From contig JBQTHP010000241.1 in NCBI GenBank assembly GCA_052389755.1, positions 1-25,351 on the forward strand: a DNA stretch of 25,351 nt. Reading direction: 5' to 3'. Below the pieces are notes generated by a model. The model saw only the letters and a list, made by a program, of their open reading frames with translations. It was not told the DNA's origin and did not search any database. Below are positions 21,688-25,351 of the stretch, piece after piece. Position 1 is the stretch's first letter; each line of letters starts with the position of its first letter. Source of the DNA: JBQTHP01 sp052389755 (lineage in GTDB: Bacteria; Pseudomonadota; Gammaproteobacteria; Steroidobacterales; Steroidobacteraceae). Position numbers and translations under genes: made by a program.

Positions 21688-22958
21688 ATCGGGTCGCCTG
21701 GCTCGTCCTTGCAGCCCTTCTCCAATCGGCCTGCGCGAACCTGACGGAAACCGTTGCAGTCCGCGAGGAGCCGGAGAGATTCGTACTCGTCACACTGCGG
21801 AACGTGCCCGCGTCCCTTCCCTCACGCGCGGGCTCCACGATTCGCGGATACGACGCGGCGACGCCGTATTCGGTCAGTGCGAGAAACCGATCGATCGCGC
21901 GGGCGCTGGCGCGAGCCCACAACCTGCGCGAAGTGATGTCGTGGCCGATCGCAGCCACCCGAGTGCACTGCATCGTCTTCGAGTTGCCCGCGGAGGCTGC
22001 TCGCGAGGCCATCCTCGCGCGGCTCGCGCGGGAGCCCGACGTGCTGCATGCCCAGCCCCTGAACACTTTCGTTGCCGCAGGCGCGAGTGGCGGATACAAC
22101 GATCCTTATGTCGATCTGCAGCGTAGCCTGCAACAGATGGCGATCCCGGCAGCTCACCGGTGGTCGCGAGGCAGCGGAGTGCGCGTCGCGGTCATCGACA
22201 CGGGAATCGACACGCGACATCCGGACCTTGCCGGCCGCGTGCTCTCGTCCCGTAACTTCATCGACCGCGATCGCGCTCGATTCGATCGCGATCGCCATGG
22301 CACGGAAGTCGCGGGCATCATCGCAGCATTGGCCGACAACAGCGTGGGCATCGTCGGCGTCGCACCGGAAGTTCAGGTCCTGGCGATCAAGGCCTGCTGG
22401 CAGCTGCGCTCCGACGCCGATGAGGCCGTCTGCAATTCATTCACGCTCGCGCAAGGTCTGGCAGCGGCGATCGATGCGCGCGCAGATCTCATCAACCTGA
22501 GCGTGGTCGGGCCAACGGACCCGTTACTGGCCGATCTGATATCAGAGGCGGCTCGTCGCGGGATCATCGTCGTGGGTGCCGCGGGATTCCCCGGCCGAGC
22601 GTCCGATGCGATCGCGGTAGATGTCGCGAGGCCGCTGTCGATTTCGGCGCAGCATTTCTACGCGCCCGGAGACGACATCTTCACTCTGACGCCAACCGGC
22701 GGGTATGGTTTCGCGTCCGGCAGCTCGCTCGCCACCGCTCACGTGTCCGGCGTCGTCGCGCTGCTTCTTTCGAGAAACCGGCATCTGCGCGCCGACGAGG
22801 TCCGAGCCCTCCTCTCGGCGGCAACGCGACGCCTGTCCACGCCCCTCGGGGACCTTCAGTCCATCAACGCCTGCGCTGCTCTGGCACAAATGCTCGGCGA
22901 AGGTCCCTGTCCGGAAGCCTCGCAGATCCCGGCGATAGCCGCGACCGAAGCGGAATAG
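21684..22958 (+). CDS. S8 (subtilase) family protease, probable lipoprotein, oxyanion Asn missing
   Basis: 424 residues from ATG at 21684 (ATGA overlap with the anti-sigma gene). N-terminal signal with Cys17 in LLQSAC, a lipobox-like site with an unusual Gln at -3. Prodomain-like region about 30-130, then the catalytic domain: Asp172 (VAVIDTGID), His205 (RHGTEVAGI) and Ser348 (GSSLATAHVSG). The Asn normally supplying the oxyanion hole (AAGN) is replaced by Phe302 (GAAGFPG), so activity may be weak or altered. The last ORF of the sigma/anti-sigma unit, it is probably a sensor or a protease acting on the anti-sigma periplasmic domain. The final 103 bases overlap the trehalase gene on the other strand. 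Confidence 0.92.
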   Translation: MNRVAWLVLAALLQSACANLTETVAVREEPERFVLVTLRNVPASLPSRAGSTIRGYDAATPYSVSARNRSIARALARAHNLREVMSWPIAATRVHCIVFELPAEAAREAILARLAREPDVLHAQPLNTFVAAGASGGYNDPYVDLQRSLQQMAIPAAHRWSRGSGVRVAVIDTGIDTRHPDLAGRVLSSRNFIDRDRARFDRDRHGTEVAGIIAALADNSVGIVGVAPEVQVLAIKACWQLRSDADEAVCNSFTLAQGLAAAIDARADLINLSVVGPTDPLLADLISEAARRGIIVVGAAGFPGRASDAIAVDVARPLSISAQHFYAPGDDIFTLTPTGGYGFASGSSLATAHVSGVVALLLSRNRHLRADEVRALLSAATRRLSTPLGDLQSINACAALAQMLGEGPCPEASQIPAIAATEAE

Positions 22959-24502
22959 TCGGCAAGCAGTCTGCGCAGCACACCATTGGTCCAGCCGAAA
23001 CCGTCCTGCAGCGGATACTCGCCGCCGCCGGCTTCGCCTTCACCCGTGACGTCGTATTTTTCGAAGAGTTTGCCGCTGGCGCGATACGCCGCGACGTTCT
23101 CGCGTATCCAGCGCCGCGCGATGTTCTCGGCGAGCTCACTATGACCGTAATCGCGAAGGCCTTTCACCGCGATCCATTGCAGTGGCGCCCAGCCGTTCGG
23201 CGCGTCCCATTGTTGACCGGTTCTCACGACCGTGGTCGCAAGCCCGTCCGGTTGCAGTAGCACGCGGCCGACGGCGGCGGCGATCCGCTCTGCCTGCTCT
23301 CGGTCGGCGAGGCCAAAAAAGAGGGGGTAAAGAGTGGCGGCCGTGACGTGTTCGGTGAGATGTCCTTCCCGCCACGCGTAGTCGCCGAACACACCCAGCT
23401 GCGCATTCCACAGCAAGCGATGGATCGCGACGCGCCGCTCCCACGCCCGTGCACTGACGGAGGCTGCTTCATCCGAGCGATTCGCGACACGGTACGCGCG
23501 CGCCAGCGTCTGCTCGAGGTGATAGAGCAGGCAATTGAGGTCGATTGGCAGCAGCTCCACCGTGCGGATGGTCGAGAGCTTCCTGCCGTCAGCCAGCCAG
23601 CGGGAGCTGAAGTCCCAGCCGCTTTCCGCCGCCGCGCGCAAATTCCGAAACACCTCCGTGGCCGGGCGACTGCCGGCACGTGCGGTTTCCACGTCGTGAC
23701 GGTAAGCCTCCTCGCGCGGGCTCGCCCGATCGTCCCAATAGCGATTGAGCACCGTCCCGTCAGCCAGGCGGACGACTCTGCGATGCGCCTCGCCCGGGCG
23801 CAGTTTCGCGGCTCCGTCCATCCAGAACTCGTATTCTCTGGCGAGTTGCGGCAGGAAACGGGCGTAGACGGCTTCCCCTTCACGCACCGCGATCAGGTTT
23901 ACCATCGCCGCGAAGAAGGGTGGCTGCGAGCGGCTCAGGTAGTAGCTGCGATTGCCGTTCGGGATGTGCCCATGGCGATCGATGAGGTGGGCGAAGTTCT
24001 TCACCATGTCGAGCGCCAGGTCGTACCGGCCGCTCTCTTCGAGCCCCAGCATCGTGAAATAGGAATCCCAATAGTAGATCTCCCGAAAGCGCCCGCCCGG
24101 CACGACATAGCGGTACGGCAGGGGCAGCAGCGAGGAATGCGGCCGGACTTCGTCGGGCGGTCGTTCGAGCACGCTCCACAGTGCGTCGATGTGAACACGG
24201 ACGTCCTGCTCAGGATCGGCTCGATAGCCGCTCGCGGCGTCCTCGGGCAGCGCGAAATGGCGCACCACGAACTCGCGCAGATCGAAGTCCGGGCTGCCTC
24301 GCGCTCGGGCGTACTCGGCAAGGATCACTCGCGGCGGCGCTTTGGGCAGGGCATCGACGAAAGTCTTGTTGTCCCGGAAGACATCCTGAAGCTGAACCTG
24401 CTCGAACAGCTCGCCGTAAAGCTCGACCGGTGTGGAGACCTCTACCGTCTGCGTCAACGCGGGCGCAGACAACAGAACGATCGACACCAGGAGCGCTCTC
24501 AC
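22856..24502 (-). CDS. treA: Periplasmic trehalase, GH37
   Basis: Hydrolyses alpha,alpha-trehalose to two glucose in the periplasm. 548 residues from GTG at 24502; the frame is open to 24718, but the signal peptide VRALLVSIVLLSAPALTQT starts here. Both GH37 signatures are intact: PGGRFREIYYWDSY (about 135-148) and QWDAPNGWAP (about 431-440). The catalytic acid Asp is at about 297 (ESGWDFSSRW), and the C-terminal catalytic Glu lies in GGGEYPLQDGFGWTNG (about 492-507). The C-terminal tail beyond DYSASV is unusual and is encoded antisense to the end of the S8 gene. The start is only 15 bases from the divergent sulfatase remnant, so a promoter would have to lie within the remnant. Confidence 0.93.
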   Translation of the reverse strand: MRALLVSIVLLSAPALTQTVEVSTPVELYGELFEQVQLQDVFRDNKTFVDALPKAPPRVILAEYARARGSPDFDLREFVVRHFALPEDAASGYRADPEQDVRVHIDALWSVLERPPDEVRPHSSLLPLPYRYVVPGGRFREIYYWDSYFTMLGLEESGRYDLALDMVKNFAHLIDRHGHIPNGNRSYYLSRSQPPFFAAMVNLIAVREGEAVYARFLPQLAREYEFWMDGAAKLRPGEAHRRVVRLADGTVLNRYWDDRASPREEAYRHDVETARAGSRPATEVFRNLRAAAESGWDFSSRWLADGRKLSTIRTVELLPIDLNCLLYHLEQTLARAYRVANRSDEAASVSARAWERRVAIHRLLWNAQLGVFGDYAWREGHLTEHVTAATLYPLFFGLADREQAERIAAAVGRVLLQPDGLATTVVRTGQQWDAPNGWAPLQWIAVKGLRDYGHSELAENIARRWIRENVAAYRASGKLFEKYDVTGEGEAGGGEYPLQDGFGWTNGVLRRLLADYSASVAAIAGICEASGQGPSPSICARAAQALMD

Positions 24503-24517
24503 CCCCGCTTGGCCGTT

Positions 24518-24740
24518 ATGGCGATCTGGCTTCTGCTCCTTGCGGTGCTGATCGCGGCGCCGGCCAACGCCGAGCTCCGCAATGTGCTGCTCATCATCTC
24601 GGACGATCAAGGCCTCGACCTCGGCGTGTATGGCAACGAGCTGGTCCGTACGAATGTACGGTCTCGCGCACGACATCCACAACCAGCACCTGCTTTCCAG
24701 TCGCCCGCCTTCGGTCATTGAGGCCGCGCCAGGTGCACCG
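24518..24740 (+). pseudogene. Sulfatase remnant (N-terminus plus displaced internal fragment)
   Basis: Starts as a normal secreted sulfatase: signal peptide MAIWLLLLAVLIAAPANA, then LRNVLLIISDDQGLDLGVYG with the metal-binding Asp-Asp. Homology in this frame stops at GNELVRT (about 24652). From 24654, one base further in frame, MYGLAHDIHNQH matches the part of heparan-sulfatase-like proteins that normally lies some tens of residues later. The stretch between, which in the family carries the Cys/Ser-x-Pro-x-Arg formylglycine motif, is missing. The fragment then degenerates; the original frame stops at 24721, giving 67 residues instead of about 450-500. It is clearly inactive. The right boundary is approximate. 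Confidence 0.7.
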
Positions 24741-24855
24741 TGCTCCAGAGCTGCGCGGCGTTGGACTCCGTTTCATCCCCCTGGCGTCAACCGGCGCGCA
24801 CTGAGATGCTCGGCCGCACCCTCGATCGCTTCACCGCCTCGCAGGAGCGCGATCG
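24741..24855. other. Junction between sulfatase remnant and IS91-type transposase gene
   Basis: About 115 bases with no recognisable gene. It should contain the upstream (terIS-side) part of the IS91-like element. I could not find a convincing terminal hairpin or the exact junction. Confidence 0.4.
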
Positions 24856-25351
24856 ATGGCCAGGGAAGGGGCGGCCGCCACGAGCGCGCCGGACTCGAAC
24901 GCGGCGCCCGTCTATGCGCGTCACCGACCCGAGCAGACCCTGCTCTACCGGATCATCGAGCAGCACTACCCGGCCTTTCTCGCCCAGCGGGCCGCCGAAG
25001 AGCATCCACTGCCCCGTTACGTGCAGCGCGAGTTCGAGGCCTACCTCAAGTGCGGCCGGCTCGAATACGGCTTCCTGCGGGTACGCTGCGACACCTGTCA
25101 CGCCGAGAAGCTCGTCGCCTTCAACTGCAAGAAGCGCGGCTTCTGTCCGAGCTGCGGCGCGCGGCGCATGACCGAGAGCGCGGCGCTGCTCGTCGAGCAG
25201 GTGCTGCCGACGGACACGCCGCTGCGCCAATGGGTGCTGAGTCTGCCCTTCGCACTGCGCTTCCTGCTCGCCCGCAATCCGCAGGCCACAACGCGCGTGC
25301 TCGGCATCCTCTACCGCTGCATCGCCGGCTATCTCATGCAGAAAGCGCAGC
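24856..25351 (+). CDS. IS91-family transposase, N-terminal part
   Basis: Open to the right edge of the window; 165 residues visible of a usual 380-500. The start is ATG at 24856. The N-terminal zinc-binding domain is plain: Cys66, Cys78/81 (RCDTCHAEK) and CKKRGFCPSCGARRM with Cys91, 97 and 100, followed by VLPTDTPLRQWVLSLPFALRF, typical of IS91-type Y2 (rolling-circle) transposases. The catalytic HUH and tyrosine motifs lie beyond the window. It lies next to a broken sulfatase gene, so the element or a one-ended transposition event probably caused or followed that damage. Confidence 0.9.
   Translation, partial: MAREGAAATSAPDSNAAPVYARHRPEQTLLYRIIEQHYPAFLAQRAAEEHPLPRYVQREFEAYLKCGRLEYGFLRVRCDTCHAEKLVAFNCKKRGFCPSCGARRMTESAALLVEQVLPTDTPLRQWVLSLPFALRFLLARNPQATTRVLGILYRCIAGYLMQKAQ
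24856..25351 (+). mobile_element. IS91-like insertion element, left portion
   Basis: Inferred from the transposase gene. The true left end lies somewhere in 24741-24855 and the right end is outside the window. IS91 elements make no target duplication and usually insert at GAAC or CAAG, so the left boundary cannot be fixed by repeats. Confidence 0.6.

Noticed and set aside
1..25351. tRNA, rRNA, riboswitch or CRISPR array
   Set aside because: Read through the intergenic gaps and saw no cloverleaf-like sequence, no direct-repeat array and no recognisable riboswitch core. A covariance-model scan would be needed to exclude small RNAs.

Overview
The window is GC-rich, tightly packed DNA from a proteobacterium, probably a beta- or gammaproteobacterium. 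The evidence is an HAE1-type RND pump with a lipoprotein adaptor, a TorF-type outer-membrane protein, an Lrp/AsnC regulator and bacterial CoA-ester aromatic catabolism genes. About 20 genes are supported. Most lie on the minus strand, and many neighbours overlap by ATGA or GTGA.

Layout. 1-751 (-): 5' part of a FadD-type acyl-CoA ligase. 818-2254 (+): APC-family amino-acid permease. 2398-6744 (-): RND efflux permease and its adaptor. 6851-12858 (-): six-gene aryl-CoA operon: two-domain aminobenzoyl-CoA monooxygenase/reductase, SDR, MarR regulator, crotonase, acyl-CoA dehydrogenase and a Rid-like protein. A striking AT-rich operator precedes it. 12973-13541 (-): ParE/RelE-type toxin with a ribbon-helix-helix antitoxin. 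13763-19031 (-): second operon: TDO-family dioxygenase, cyclase-family metal hydrolase, and both subunits of an indolepyruvate-type 2-oxoacid oxidoreductase. A divergent Lrp/AsnC gene sits at 19139-19591 behind two operator-like dyads. 19701-22958 (+): four overlapping genes encoding a TorF-like protein, an ECF sigma factor, a zinc-finger anti-sigma factor and an S8 protease lipoprotein. 22856-24502 (-): periplasmic trehalase. 24518-about 24740 (+): sulfatase remnant. 24856-end (+): start of an IS91-family transposase.

How it may work together. The default reading of the two catabolic operons is tryptophan breakdown through kynurenine and anthraniloyl-CoA. Several details argue against it. 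No kynureninase is present, the TDO homologue lacks the conserved GTGGS substrate-binding loop, and the cyclase resembles isatin hydrolases more than KynB. The 2-oxoacid oxidoreductase is in the same operon. A coherent alternative is isatin to isatinate (an aryl 2-oxoacid), then oxidative decarboxylation to 2-aminobenzoyl-CoA without ATP, then dearomatisation and ring opening by the 6851-12858 operon. This is inference.

The second notable system is the sigma/anti-sigma/S8 module. The periplasmic part of the anti-sigma factor looks like a subtilisin prodomain, and the S8 protein encoded next to it lacks the usual oxyanion-hole Asn. This suggests a signalling relay built on prodomain-protease recognition. 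I saw no tRNA, rRNA or CRISPR array, and no gene-free stretch longer than about 220 bases.
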